A DNA stretch of 64,000 nt from Chitinophagales bacterium. GTDB lineage: Bacteria > Bacteroidota > Bacteroidia > Chitinophagales > Saprospiraceae. Below, in pieces: positions 35,427 through 44,981 of this stretch. Location of the stretch: the NCBI GenBank assembly GCA_013299105.1, contig JAAFJY010000008.1, positions 124,001 through 188,000 on the forward strand. The letters are read 5' to 3'. The notes beneath the pieces are model-generated. The model made no database searches. It worked only from the letters and a program-made list of their open reading frames with translations, and was not told where the DNA came from. Every line of letters begins with the position of its first letter. The first letter of the stretch is position 1. The translations under genes were made by a program, and so were the position numbers.

Positions 35427-36539
35427 ATGCTGAACGATTGCACCATTGTTGATTTCACTCGCTTGCTACCCGGGCCTTTGGCTACCCAGCAATTGGCTTT
35501 GTTGGGGGCAAAAATCATCAAGATCGAGCACCCCAAGCGGGGGGATCTGGCCAAGTTTCAGCCACCTTTTGTGGATGGTTTGTCCAGCTTGTACCGCATG
35601 TTGAACTACAACAAGCTGGTGCAAGAGCTCGATTATGAAAGCGAAGCAGGACGGGCAGAAATCACAGCGCTGGTCGAAAAAGCAGATGTGCTGATTGAGC
35701 AATTCAGACCCGGCGTGATGGATGCCCTTGGTCTTGGTTACGAGCAAGTCAAGGCCATCAATCCAGGCATCGTTTACATTTCGCTGAGTGGGTACGGGCA
35801 AAATAGTGACTTGGCCCAAGCAGCCGGACACGACCTCAACTACCTGGCCGAAAGTGGCCTCTTGAGCCTGAATACCGATGAAAATGGCAAGCCCGTGATC
35901 CCAGGTTTTCAAATTGCCGACATTGCAGGCGGGGCTTATGGCGCGGTGATGGCTTGCCTGGCGGGCTTGTTGAACAAAGCTAAAACGGGCCTTGGCGGCT
36001 ACTTCGACGTGGGCATGTACCAAGGTATTTTGCCTTTGCTCACGATTCCAGGCAGCCAGTATTTTGGAGGCTTGGATCCCTATGCCATGAAAGTACTCAA
36101 TGGTGATTTGATCAATTACAACCTCTATCAATGTGCTGATGGTGAATGGATTGCATTGGGTGCCCTGGAAATGAAATTTTGGAAAAACTTCTGCCTACTG
36201 GTTGACAAAACCGATTGGATTCGGAGTAATCCGCTAGAGTTGTCGATCCATCTTTTTCCAAAAAATGAAGTAGAGAAGCTTTTCCGTGAAAAAACCCAGG
36301 CCGAATGGGTAGCTTTGGCCGAGGACCAGGACATCTGCCTGAGTCCCGTGCGAAAGCTGCCGGAAGTGATGGAAAATTTAAAGGCCCAAGGCCACTTGCG
36401 GGAAGCCTATGCTGGCGCTGATGAAAAAATTTACGCTTTTGGCTTGCCCTTCGAATTAACAATTCCAAACGTGCACAATAGTGCCCGAACTAACTCAAAA
36501 CTTGCCAGTGAGTCACCACCCATAACCCATAACCAATAA
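35427..36539 (+). CDS. CaiB/BaiF family CoA-transferase or alpha-methylacyl-CoA racemase
   Basis: 370 residues. The N-terminal IVDFTRLLPGPLATQQLALLGAKIIKIEHPKRGD is typical of this class III family, and the catalytic aspartate is D165 in FQIADIAGGAYGAV. Overall length and the start resemble alpha-methylacyl-CoA racemase, which equilibrates 2R/2S methyl branches so that acyl-CoA dehydrogenases can act; formyl/carnitine CoA-transferase activity is the alternative. The last residues SPPITHNQ are encoded by a CCATAAC-type tandem repeat that has run into the gene end. The amidohydrolase gene starts four bases later. Confidence 0.85.
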   Translation: MLNDCTIVDFTRLLPGPLATQQLALLGAKIIKIEHPKRGDLAKFQPPFVDGLSSLYRMLNYNKLVQELDYESEAGRAEITALVEKADVLIEQFRPGVMDALGLGYEQVKAINPGIVYISLSGYGQNSDLAQAAGHDLNYLAESGLLSLNTDENGKPVIPGFQIADIAGGAYGAVMACLAGLLNKAKTGLGGYFDVGMYQGILPLLTIPGSQYFGGLDPYAMKVLNGDLINYNLYQCADGEWIALGALEMKFWKNFCLLVDKTDWIRSNPLELSIHLFPKNEVEKLFREKTQAEWVALAEDQDICLSPVRKLPEVMENLKAQGHLREAYAGADEKIYAFGLPFELTIPNVHNSARTNSKLASESPPITHNQ

Positions 36540-36543
36540 CACC

Positions 36544-38286
36544 ATGCAAACCTACCTCCACAACGCAACGATTTTTGACGGCCTGGGCGGCGAAGGCTAC
36601 CTTGGGCATGTACTACTGGAAAATGGCCTGATCAAAGCCATCAGCAAACACGAGCTGAATCCCGGCCCTGATTGCTGTCGAATCGATGCCAGTGGGAAAT
36701 GGCTCATGCCAGGTTTCATCGACATCCATACGCATTACGATGGCGAGATCGAGATTAACCCCAGCCTTGACGAGTCGCTGCGACATGGCGTGACCACCAC
36801 CCTGATGGGCAGTTGTGGCATCAGCATGGTAATGGGCAATCCAGAAGAGCTGTCGGACATGTTCACGCGGGTGGAGGGAATTCCCAGTGCTTACATCAAG
36901 GACATGCTGGTGGCCAAAAAAGACTGGGACTCGCCTAGCAGCTATTTCGCGCACTTGGAAAAACTCAATTTAGGCCCAAACATTGCCTTGTTTTTGGGCC
37001 ATTCCACCATCCGATCTTACGTGATGGGCCTGGGCCGCAGTCTGAGTCACGACAACCGACCCAGCCCAGAGGAGTTAAAAAAAATGGACGGCATTCTCAA
37101 CGAGGCCCTGGACCAAGGCTATCTGGGGCTTTCAGTCAATATGTTGGAGTTTGACAAAATGGACGGCTCAGAATTCCGCTCCCGTCCCACACCCTCGGTT
37201 TTTGCCGACTGGAAAGAGTACCAATACTTGTTCAAATCCCTGCGCAAGCGCGAGCGTATCCTGCAAACCGTGCCCAATACGGCCAATCCGCTTACCTTCT
37301 TCAGTTTTATCCTCGAAAGCCGCAAACGCAGCGGCAAAGGTTTGAAGACTTCCATGCTGGCCATGATTGATGGGAAGGCGGCCAGGGGAATTCACCGTGT
37401 TTTTGGCAACTCGGCTCGCTTGGCCAATAAATTCTTGGGCGCAGAAGTCAAGTTTCAAGGTTTACCAGAGCCCTTTGACGTGGTGACGCACGGTTTTGAC
37501 TCGCCCTTTTTTGAAGAATTTGAAAGTGGTACTGCTTATTTACACTTGCAAGAAGTGGTAGAAAGGCGCGAGTTGCTGACCAATCGGCGTTACCGCAACA
37601 AGTTCCGCAGCCAGTGGCAGGCCAAGTTCATGCCCCGGGTTTTTCACCGCAAATTACGCGATACCAGCATCGTTAAATGCCCCAATACGAGCCTTGAAGG
37701 TCGTTCTTTCCGAGAATTGGCCAAGGAACAAGGTCGCGACGAGATCGACTATTTTCTCGACCTCATTTCACAATATGGCAATGACTTGCACTGGTACACC
37801 GTGGTGGGCAACGACCGCATTGAGGAGCTGAACTGGATTGTGCAGCACCCCGATTGCCACATTGGTTTCAGCGACGCGGGGGCGCATTTGAAAAACATGG
37901 CCCATTACAATTTTGGCCTGCGTTTACTCAAATTCGTAGAAGAGCGTCGCAAAGAAGGCCAAAGCAGCCTCAGCATCGGTCAAGCCGTGAAAAAAGTGAG
38001 CAAAGACTTGGCCGATTGGTTCCTTTTGCCCAATGTAGGCAGCATTGAAGTGGGCAAAAAGGCTGACTTGGTTTTGGTTGACCCCAATTACCTGAACGAC
38101 GACCTAGACGTGATGCAGGAGGCCCCCATGCCGGGTTTACCCAGTTTCAAACGCCTGGTGCGCAGAAATGATGCAGCCGTGCCAATGGTGATGGTGAATG
38201 GCAAAGTGGCTTGGAAAAATGGAAAATTCACTACGGACTTAGGTATTGCTCAGGCTTATGGCCAATTGTTAAGAGCCTCAAATTGA
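36544..38286 (+). CDS. Amidohydrolase family protein (N-acyl-D-amino acid deacylase-like)
   Basis: 580 residues. The amidohydrolase metal motif is DIHTHYD (H62, H64) after the start-strand KWLMPGF, and ends with the second beta-sandwich (VGSIEVGKKADLVLVDPNYLNDD). HIGFSDAGAHL supplies the late aspartate. VTTTLMGSCGISMVM matches the TTVVxGNCG region of D-aminoacylases, where Cys and Asp bind zinc. Members annotated this way occur often in catabolic clusters for cyclic or amide-linked substrates, so a real deacylase role is unproven. It is tightly packed between the CaiB-like gene (four bases) and the molybdoenzyme gene (six bases). Confidence 0.85.
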   Translation: MQTYLHNATIFDGLGGEGYLGHVLLENGLIKAISKHELNPGPDCCRIDASGKWLMPGFIDIHTHYDGEIEINPSLDESLRHGVTTTLMGSCGISMVMGNPEELSDMFTRVEGIPSAYIKDMLVAKKDWDSPSSYFAHLEKLNLGPNIALFLGHSTIRSYVMGLGRSLSHDNRPSPEELKKMDGILNEALDQGYLGLSVNMLEFDKMDGSEFRSRPTPSVFADWKEYQYLFKSLRKRERILQTVPNTANPLTFFSFILESRKRSGKGLKTSMLAMIDGKAARGIHRVFGNSARLANKFLGAEVKFQGLPEPFDVVTHGFDSPFFEEFESGTAYLHLQEVVERRELLTNRRYRNKFRSQWQAKFMPRVFHRKLRDTSIVKCPNTSLEGRSFRELAKEQGRDEIDYFLDLISQYGNDLHWYTVVGNDRIEELNWIVQHPDCHIGFSDAGAHLKNMAHYNFGLRLLKFVEERRKEGQSSLSIGQAVKKVSKDLADWFLLPNVGSIEVGKKADLVLVDPNYLNDDLDVMQEAPMPGLPSFKRLVRRNDAAVPMVMVNGKVAWKNGKFTTDLGIAQAYGQLLRASN

Positions 38287-38292
38287 TCGGGA

Positions 38293-40515
38293 ATGGATTT
38301 GTTTAGACAGCACCAAATACGGAAAGAACAGGCTCTTCTCAAGGACCTGACCAAAACCCATTACCGGACTTGCCACCTCTGTGAAGCCATGTGCGGCCTG
38401 GAGATCAGCACCCTCAAAGGCGAAGTATTGAGTATCCGTGGCGACGAAAAAGACGTGTACAGCAAGGGTCACATCTGCCCCAAAGCCGTAGCCTTGCAAG
38501 ACATCCATGCCGACCCCAATCGCCTGCGCCAGCCCATGCGCCGTACCGAAAACGGCTGGGAGGCCATTTCTTGGGAAGAAGCACTGCAAGAAGCGGGCGA
38601 CCAAATCATCCGCATTCAAAAAGAGCATGGCCGCGATGCTGTTGGCATTTATACGGGCAACCCTACGGTACACAACACGGGTACCATCTTGTACTTGTAC
38701 GATTTCATGAACGCGGTGGGCACCCGCAATCGTTTCGCCTCGCATTCCCTGGATCAACTACCCCAAATGTTCATGAACGGGGAAATGTTTGGCCACCAGG
38801 CCATGTTTACGGTGCCCGATCTTGAAAGAACCAAATACTTCTTGATCATCGGAGCCAATCCACTGGTGTCGAACGGCAGCATCATGTCTACACCCGACAT
38901 CCGCCAAAAACTGGAGGATTTGCAGGCGCGGGGTGGCAAAGTGGTGGTCATTGATCCCCGCAAAACCCTGACGGCGAAGGCCGCTGATGAGCACTTGGCG
39001 ATCATTCCTGGAACCGATGTATTGCTCCTACTGGCGCTGGTCCATACCTTTTTTGCCGAAAAATTATTCCCGCAAAACAAGCTGAATCGGCAGCCTTTCA
39101 TTCATGGATACCAGGAATTGGAGCAACTTGTTCTGCCATACTCACCTGAGACTGTGGCTGTAAATTGTGGTATTTCAGCACAGGATATTCGCCTCCTCGC
39201 ACGCGAGTTTTCACAAGCCAAATCTGCCATTTGTTATGGCCGTTTGGGGGTGAGTACCCAGGCTTATGGCACCCTCTGCCAATGGTTAATTTTGTGCCTC
39301 AACATCCTCAGCGGCAACTTGGATCGGGCTGGTGGGGTGATGTTCACGAAGCCCGCGATTGATTTTTTGTCTTTGCTCAAACACGAAGCCAAGGCCCTGC
39401 GCTGGAAAAGTCGGGTACGCGGTCTACCCGAAGTGGCTGGCGACTTGCCCGCTACGACCCTGGCCGACGAGATCCTGACCCCTGGTGAAGGACAGATCAA
39501 ATGCCTGGTCACGGTAGCAGGTAACCCGGTTTTGTCCACGCCCAATGGCCCAAAACTGGACCGTGCCTTGGGGCAACTGGACTACATGATCGCCATCGAC
39601 TTGTACCTGAACGAGACCACGCGCCACGCCAATCTGATTTTACCCCCAGCCACTGGCCTTGAGGTCATTCACTACGACTTTGTGCTGGCCATCGTGGCCA
39701 TTCGCAACATGGCCAATTTTTCCCCTGCGGTTTTTCCCAAAAAAGCCAACATGCGCTACGATTGGGAAATCCTTTACGCCTTGCAAAAACGGCTGGAAAA
39801 AGAAAAAATGGGCTTCTGGGCGGGCTTCAAACACTTGATTTTTGACTACCTCACGCCTGAACGCCGCCTGGATTTGGCCCTGCGCATTGGGCCTTATGGG
39901 GTGTGGGGCGGCCGATTTGGGCAAATCAATGGCTTGAGCCTGGCTGCTTTAAAAAAACGGCCGCATGGCATTGACTTGGGGGCATTGGAGCCTCGTTTGC
40001 CGGGTAGGCTTTTCACCAAAGACAAAAAAATCAACCTGGTTCCAGCCAATATCGTCAAAGACTTGCCCAGGGTGCAGGACTTGATGCAGGCCGAATCAAA
40101 AGACCCCGATACGCTGCTGCTTTTTGGGCGCAGGCAGTTGAATTCTAACAACTCCTGGTTTCACAACTATGCACGTTTGATGAAAAAAGGCGACACCTGC
40201 TTGGCCCAAATCCATCCCAATGATGCCACAAAACATGGCATTGTCGATGAACAAGTGGTCACCATTCGCTCCAAAACGGGCGAAATCAAGATCCGAGTTG
40301 ATCTCTGCGAAGACATCCTGCCTGGCACCATCAGCATCCCGCACGGCTGGGGGCACGGCATGGAGGGCACGCAACTGGACTTGGCCAATCAGTTTCCCGG
40401 CGTAAACGTCAACATCCTGACCGATGATTTGGAGGTTGAAGGGCTAACTGGCAACGCGGTTTTCCAAGGCATTCCAGTGCAAATCATTTCCGACACCACA
40501 GCAAATCAAATATGA
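38293..40515 (+). CDS. Molybdopterin (bis-MGD) oxidoreductase with one [4Fe-4S] cluster
   Basis: 740 residues of the DMSO-reductase superfamily. The N-terminal cluster ligands are C27, C30, C34 and C62 (CHLCEAMCG...GHICPKA). Molybdopterin domains follow: ITWEEAL-like AISWEEALQEAGDQII, the P-loop-like IIGANPLVSNGS, VVIDPRKTLTAKAADEHLAIIPGTD, and the C-terminal MopB-binding domain (VTIRSKTGEIKIRV, ISIPHGWGHGME). There is no Tat signal, so the enzyme is cytoplasmic. The metal-ligand region reads ASHSLDQLPQ without Cys or Sec, suggesting Ser or Asp ligation. It overlaps the next SDR by ATGA. The reaction is unknown; a hydroxylation or hydration of the island's substrate would fit. Confidence 0.9.
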   Translation: MDLFRQHQIRKEQALLKDLTKTHYRTCHLCEAMCGLEISTLKGEVLSIRGDEKDVYSKGHICPKAVALQDIHADPNRLRQPMRRTENGWEAISWEEALQEAGDQIIRIQKEHGRDAVGIYTGNPTVHNTGTILYLYDFMNAVGTRNRFASHSLDQLPQMFMNGEMFGHQAMFTVPDLERTKYFLIIGANPLVSNGSIMSTPDIRQKLEDLQARGGKVVVIDPRKTLTAKAADEHLAIIPGTDVLLLLALVHTFFAEKLFPQNKLNRQPFIHGYQELEQLVLPYSPETVAVNCGISAQDIRLLAREFSQAKSAICYGRLGVSTQAYGTLCQWLILCLNILSGNLDRAGGVMFTKPAIDFLSLLKHEAKALRWKSRVRGLPEVAGDLPATTLADEILTPGEGQIKCLVTVAGNPVLSTPNGPKLDRALGQLDYMIAIDLYLNETTRHANLILPPATGLEVIHYDFVLAIVAIRNMANFSPAVFPKKANMRYDWEILYALQKRLEKEKMGFWAGFKHLIFDYLTPERRLDLALRIGPYGVWGGRFGQINGLSLAALKKRPHGIDLGALEPRLPGRLFTKDKKINLVPANIVKDLPRVQDLMQAESKDPDTLLLFGRRQLNSNNSWFHNYARLMKKGDTCLAQIHPNDATKHGIVDEQVVTIRSKTGEIKIRVDLCEDILPGTISIPHGWGHGMEGTQLDLANQFPGVNVNILTDDLEVEGLTGNAVFQGIPVQIISDTTANQI

Positions 40516-41294
40516 GCCTGACTTTTTTAGCGAATAATACTTTTGAAGGAAAAACTGCGCTGGTCACAGGTGGTGGCAGCGGCATAGGCTACGCCATCGC
40601 CGAGCAACTCTTGCAGGCTGGAGCCAAAGTTTACATCGCCTCCCGCAAGGAGGATAAACTGCAAAAAGCGGTTGAGAAACTCAGCAAACTGGGCGACTGC
40701 CAATACGCAGTTTGCGACATCCGCGAATCGCAGCAATCCAAAGACCTGGCAGAAAAAATAAAAACTGAAAGTGGCCGTCTTGACCTTCTGGTCAACAACG
40801 CAGGCGGGCAGTTCCCCTCCCTGGCCGAGGACATCAGCGAAAAAGGCTGGAACGCGGTGATCAACAACAACCTCAATGGCACTTGGTACACCAGCCAAAA
40901 CATGGCCCAGGCTTTTTTCATTCCGCAAAAAGAAGGCGCGATCGTCAACATCATCGCCAATATTTTTCGGGGTTTTCCAGGCATGGCGCATACGGGTGCC
41001 GCCCGAGCCGGCGTCGATAACCTGACCAAAACCCTGGCCGTGGAATGGAGCAAGTACCAAATCAGGGTCAACGCCATTGCGCCCGGCATCATCCAGTCCA
41101 CGGGTTTGGACCAATATCCGCCGGACATCTTGAAAGGGCTGGCCGATACGATTCCTGCCAAACGTCTGGGCGGGGTCGATGAAGTGGCTTATTTGGCCGC
41201 TTTTTTGCTAAGTCCTTTTGCTACTTACATTACTGGCGAAACCATTTATATCGACGGGGGGCAGCGTCTATACGGCCAACAATTCGTCCTGTAA
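40512..41294 (+). CDS. SDR enoyl-CoA reductase, PECR-like
   Basis: 260 residues with the cofactor motif TGGGSGIG (residues 19-26) and NNAGG. The usual YxxxK active site is absent; the region reads MAHTGAARAGVDNLTKTLAVEW, which resembles peroxisomal trans-2-enoyl-CoA reductase (PECR) and 2,4-dienoyl-CoA reductases, whose chemistry does not use the classical tyrosine. An NADPH-dependent reduction of an enoyl- or dienoyl-CoA, needed to break down unsaturated chains, is therefore the best reading. Its ATG overlaps the molybdoenzyme stop. Confidence 0.85.
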   Translation: MSLTFLANNTFEGKTALVTGGGSGIGYAIAEQLLQAGAKVYIASRKEDKLQKAVEKLSKLGDCQYAVCDIRESQQSKDLAEKIKTESGRLDLLVNNAGGQFPSLAEDISEKGWNAVINNNLNGTWYTSQNMAQAFFIPQKEGAIVNIIANIFRGFPGMAHTGAARAGVDNLTKTLAVEWSKYQIRVNAIAPGIIQSTGLDQYPPDILKGLADTIPAKRLGGVDEVAYLAAFLLSPFATYITGETIYIDGGQRLYGQQFVL

Positions 41295-41311
41295 TTTTAA
41301 AATCCCTAACC

Positions 41312-43069
41312 ATGACCACGACCAAGCAAAACCTCAGAGGAGGAGCGTTTCTGCTCGTAGATGAAGACCCCACAAATGTCTTTTCTCCTGACGATTTCAC
41401 GGAAGAACAGTTGTTGCTGCGCAAAAGCGTACAGGATTTTTTGCAGCAAAAAGTAGAAAGCCGTTACCAGGATTTTGACAGCGAAAAAGGCCACGAAATT
41501 GCCCCAGGTTTGCTCGAAGAAATGGGCGAAATGGGATTCCTAGGTGTAGGGGTGCCCGAAGCATACGGAGGCTTTGAAGCCGATTTTCGCACCCAATTGG
41601 CTTTTGGAGAAATTGCTTACAATGCCTGGTCCTTTGGCTTGTCGATTGGAGTACAAACCAGCTTGGGAGTGGCCCCACTCTTGCTTTATGGCAATGATTA
41701 TCAAAAAGCGAAGTACTTGCCAGGCATCGTTTCCGCAGCCATCAAGTCTTGCTATTGCCTCACCGAACCTGGAGCTGGATCAGATGCCAATTCGGGCAAA
41801 ACCCAGGCTGTTTTGTCTGCCGATGGCAGCCATTATGTGCTGGACGGGCAAAAAATGTGGATCACCAATTCGGGGTTCGCTGACTTGTTTTTTGTTTTTG
41901 CCAAAATCGAAAACGACCCAAACTTGTCCTGTTTTATCGTGGAAAAAGCCTTTGGCGGCATCCGCCTGGGGGCCGAGGAGAAAAAAATGGGCATCAAGGG
42001 CTCGTCCACCAGGCAAGTGTTTTTTGAAAATGTGCCTGTACCCCTTGAAAACTTACTGGGTGAGCGTGGTCAGGGTTTCAAAATCGCCCTGAATGTGCTC
42101 AACACTGGCCGCATCAAAATGTCGGCCTCGGTAACGGGCAAGGCCAAACGCGGATTCAAAGCTGGCGTGCAGTACGCCAAGGAAAGGGTTCAATTTGGCA
42201 AAACCTTGGGCAGTTTTGGGGCGATCCAGCACAAAATTGCTGAAATGGGCAGCCGGATTTACACGATGGAGTCCATTTCCTATCGCATTGCCGGGGCCAT
42301 CGACCAGCAATATGATGCATTGATGGAAGGAGGAAGTTCGACTTTGGAAGCCAAATTCAAGTCGATTGCCGAGTTTGCGATGGAGTGCGCGATGGCCAAG
42401 GTCCACAACACCGAAGCGGAAGATTTCATCATCGACGAAAGCTTGCAAATTCACGGCGGCATGGGGTACTCTGCTGAATCACCGATCGAAACCATGTACC
42501 GCAACTCGCGCATCAACCGCATTTACGAAGGCACCAACGAGATCAACCGCATGTTGAGCATCGACATGCTGCTGCGCAAGGCCATGCAGGGTCAACTCGA
42601 CCTGGCCAATGGCGCACTTGCCGCCAAACAAGCGCTGAAAGAACAACCTGAGCTGTTTGAGCCTTCTAAAAGCCTGCCCGAAGCAATTGATAAGCTGAAA
42701 AAAGGATTCCTGATCACAGCCGGAGCGGTTGCCCAAAAACTCTTGCCTCATCTCAAAGAAGAGCAGGAAATCCTGATGCAGCTGGCCGACATGGCCATCC
42801 AGGTTTACGCTTTGGAGTCTTGCTATTTGCGCAGCGAAAAAGCCCAGGGTCAAAGCTCCTACCCATTGCGAAAGCAGCTCTGCCAAATCCAGTTGCAACG
42901 TAGCCTCCCTGTTTTTCGTCAAGCTGGACAGGAAATCTGTTTTGCGCTGGAAAATCCAAAACTGCTGCGTACCTTGGAAGCCCTGTGCGCCTATGAACCG
43001 TTCAACCTCAAAGCTGTTCGCAGAGAGGTAGCGGAGTATTTCATTGAGCGTGGACAATATGAGTTGTAA
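41312..43069 (+). CDS. Acyl-CoA dehydrogenase, VLCAD-like with C-terminal extension
   Basis: 585 residues, about 200 longer than the first acyl-CoA dehydrogenase in the island because of a C-terminal helical extension, as in VLCAD/ACAD9. Motifs are CYCLTEPGAGSDANSGKT, QKMWITNSGFADLFFVFAKI, GERGQGFKIALNVLNTGR and the substrate base E406 in IYEGTNEINRM. The two dehydrogenases therefore carry catalytic glutamates in different places, suggesting two oxidation steps or different chain lengths. It lies 17 bases after the PECR-like gene and 48 bases before the ligase gene. Confidence 0.93.
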   Translation: MTTTKQNLRGGAFLLVDEDPTNVFSPDDFTEEQLLLRKSVQDFLQQKVESRYQDFDSEKGHEIAPGLLEEMGEMGFLGVGVPEAYGGFEADFRTQLAFGEIAYNAWSFGLSIGVQTSLGVAPLLLYGNDYQKAKYLPGIVSAAIKSCYCLTEPGAGSDANSGKTQAVLSADGSHYVLDGQKMWITNSGFADLFFVFAKIENDPNLSCFIVEKAFGGIRLGAEEKKMGIKGSSTRQVFFENVPVPLENLLGERGQGFKIALNVLNTGRIKMSASVTGKAKRGFKAGVQYAKERVQFGKTLGSFGAIQHKIAEMGSRIYTMESISYRIAGAIDQQYDALMEGGSSTLEAKFKSIAEFAMECAMAKVHNTEAEDFIIDESLQIHGGMGYSAESPIETMYRNSRINRIYEGTNEINRMLSIDMLLRKAMQGQLDLANGALAAKQALKEQPELFEPSKSLPEAIDKLKKGFLITAGAVAQKLLPHLKEEQEILMQLADMAIQVYALESCYLRSEKAQGQSSYPLRKQLCQIQLQRSLPVFRQAGQEICFALENPKLLRTLEALCAYEPFNLKAVRREVAEYFIERGQYEL

Positions 43070-43117
43070 GGTCGTTCCCGTCTAAACTCCTCAACTTCTC
43101 AACTCCTCAACCTTGTT

Positions 43118-44806
43118 ATGATTATCGACCACAATACGCCCTTGATCGGCTTTCTCGACTACTTCTACCAGTATGAAGCCGAAACGCCGGATGCCATTTT
43201 TATGCGTCAACCAACTGGTGATGCTTGGCACAACATCACTTGGCGTGCAGCTGGTGATCAGGTCCGCCGCATAGCCCGCGCAATGCAAGACTTGGGACTT
43301 CAGCCGGGCGACAAGGTGGGAATTGTCTCGAAAAATTGCTACCACTGGATCCTTGCCGACCTGGCCATTGCGATGGGGGGCTTTGTTTCTACACCATTTT
43401 ACCCGAATCTTACTGGCCAACAACTCAAGGAAGTCTTGCAGGCCAGCGACGCAAAATTGTGCTTTATCGGCAAGCTGGACGAATGGGATCAAATGAAAAC
43501 GGGCCTCATCGAAGGCCTGCAACTCATCCGTTTTCCGCAATACGCTGGCAATGCGCAAATTGATCAAGGACTGGACTGGGACGAACTCATTGCCAAAACC
43601 GAGCCTTTGACAGGCAATCCCTCACCCGATCTCGATGACCTTTGGACCGTGATTTTCACCTCTGGCACGACAGGAGCACCCAAGGGTGTGATGCTCAGTC
43701 ATCGGCACCCGGCGGCCCTTTTGTACAATGAAAAAGTAAATGGAGACTTGAAGATTTTCGAAGGAAATGAACACCGCTTTTTCTCCTTTCTGCCGCTCAA
43801 TCACATTGCAGAGCGGGTGATTGTCGAGATTGCTTGCTTACTGACGGGTGGCACTATTTCTTTTGCCGAATCGATCGATTCTTTTGCCAAAAACCTGCAA
43901 GCTACCCAGCCAACTCTGTTCATGGCAGTACCGCGCATTTGGAGCAAATTTTACCTGGGAATTTTGGCCCGGATGCCAGAAAAGCGTTTGAATTTCCTGC
44001 TAAAACTCCCTTACATTGGCAATTTGATCCGCAACAAAATCAAGACAGGCTTGGGGCTCTCAAAGGCAAGGATCATGCTTACCGGAGCAGCTCCTACCCC
44101 CGAAGCAGTGAAGCAGTTTTTCCTTAAAATCGGCTTGAAATTGCAAGAGGTGTATGCCATGACCGAAAACACAGGTGGTTGCACCCTCATGCCTGCCGAC
44201 CAACTCAAGCCAGGAGGTGTAGTTGGCAAACCCCTGCCGAATGTCCAAATCAAAATTGATGCCGAAACGGGTGAAGTGTGCATGAAAGCCCCTTGGGTAA
44301 TGCTGGGTTACTACAATGACTCCGAGAAAACCGCTCAAGTGTTGCGCGACGGGTGGTTACACACAGGCGACCAAGGCGAAATGACGCCAGAAGGTTTTCT
44401 CAAACTGACGGGCCGGGTGAGCGACACCTTCAAATCAGCCAAGGGGAAATACATCGTTCCTGCGCCAATCGAAATGGGTTTTGCCCAAAACACCTTTATC
44501 GAACAAGTTTGTGTGGTGGGTTTGGCCCAACCACAACCCTTGGCTTTGGCCGTATTGTCCGACCTTGGAAAACAAGCTGAAAAAGACGAGGTAGAAACAG
44601 CCATCAGCGAGACTTTAAAAGAAATCAATGCCAACTTATCCAATTACGAACGGGTAAGCGCCGTGGTTTTGACCAAGGAACCCTGGCTAATTGAAAACGG
44701 TTTGTTGACCCCGACGATGAAAATCCGCCGAGACGTGTTGCACCGTAGATATGAAGCGCAATATGAAACTTGGGGTAACGCAAAAGCACCAGTTATTTGG
44801 GAATAA
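43118..44806 (+). CDS. AMP-dependent acyl-CoA synthetase (long-chain type)
   Basis: 562 residues. It activates a carboxylic acid to acyl-AMP and then acyl-CoA. The adenylate-forming P-loop is TSGTTGAPKG (residues 181-190), followed by SFLPLNHIAERVI, ILTGAAPTPEAVKQFF, the hinge region WLHTGDQGEMTPEGFLKLTGR and, near the C-terminus, LTPTMKIRR with the catalytic lysine. Membership in the FadD/long-chain group is supported by the LNHIAER motif. It would feed free acids, possibly produced by the aldehyde dehydrogenase of the same island, into the CoA pathway. The island's 145-bp palindrome copy begins 10 bases after its stop. Confidence 0.92.
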   Translation: MIIDHNTPLIGFLDYFYQYEAETPDAIFMRQPTGDAWHNITWRAAGDQVRRIARAMQDLGLQPGDKVGIVSKNCYHWILADLAIAMGGFVSTPFYPNLTGQQLKEVLQASDAKLCFIGKLDEWDQMKTGLIEGLQLIRFPQYAGNAQIDQGLDWDELIAKTEPLTGNPSPDLDDLWTVIFTSGTTGAPKGVMLSHRHPAALLYNEKVNGDLKIFEGNEHRFFSFLPLNHIAERVIVEIACLLTGGTISFAESIDSFAKNLQATQPTLFMAVPRIWSKFYLGILARMPEKRLNFLLKLPYIGNLIRNKIKTGLGLSKARIMLTGAAPTPEAVKQFFLKIGLKLQEVYAMTENTGGCTLMPADQLKPGGVVGKPLPNVQIKIDAETGEVCMKAPWVMLGYYNDSEKTAQVLRDGWLHTGDQGEMTPEGFLKLTGRVSDTFKSAKGKYIVPAPIEMGFAQNTFIEQVCVVGLAQPQPLALAVLSDLGKQAEKDEVETAISETLKEINANLSNYERVSAVVLTKEPWLIENGLLTPTMKIRRDVLHRRYEAQYETWGNAKAPVIWE

Positions 44807-44816
44807 AAAACAGGTT

Positions 44817-44966
44817 AGTATTTGAGCTAAAATAAGATGGACACATTTGCTTTTGAGGTTTAGCAAAAAAAGAACACAACTTCCTTTCATCCAGTTGTTT
44901 AAACTGGTAGTTCTCTTTTCTCGCTAAACCCAAATCTATCCACCTTATTTTTTTACGCTCCCTTAA
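44817..44966. repeat. ~145-bp imperfect palindromic element, copy 3
   Basis: The same element as at 13420-13566, somewhat diverged. It fills the gap between the acyl-CoA synthetase stop and the frameshifted SDR, ending 15 bases before the GTG start of the SDR, so its right half would be that gene's leader. Confidence 0.9.
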
Positions 44967-44981
44967 ACCACGTACTACAAA

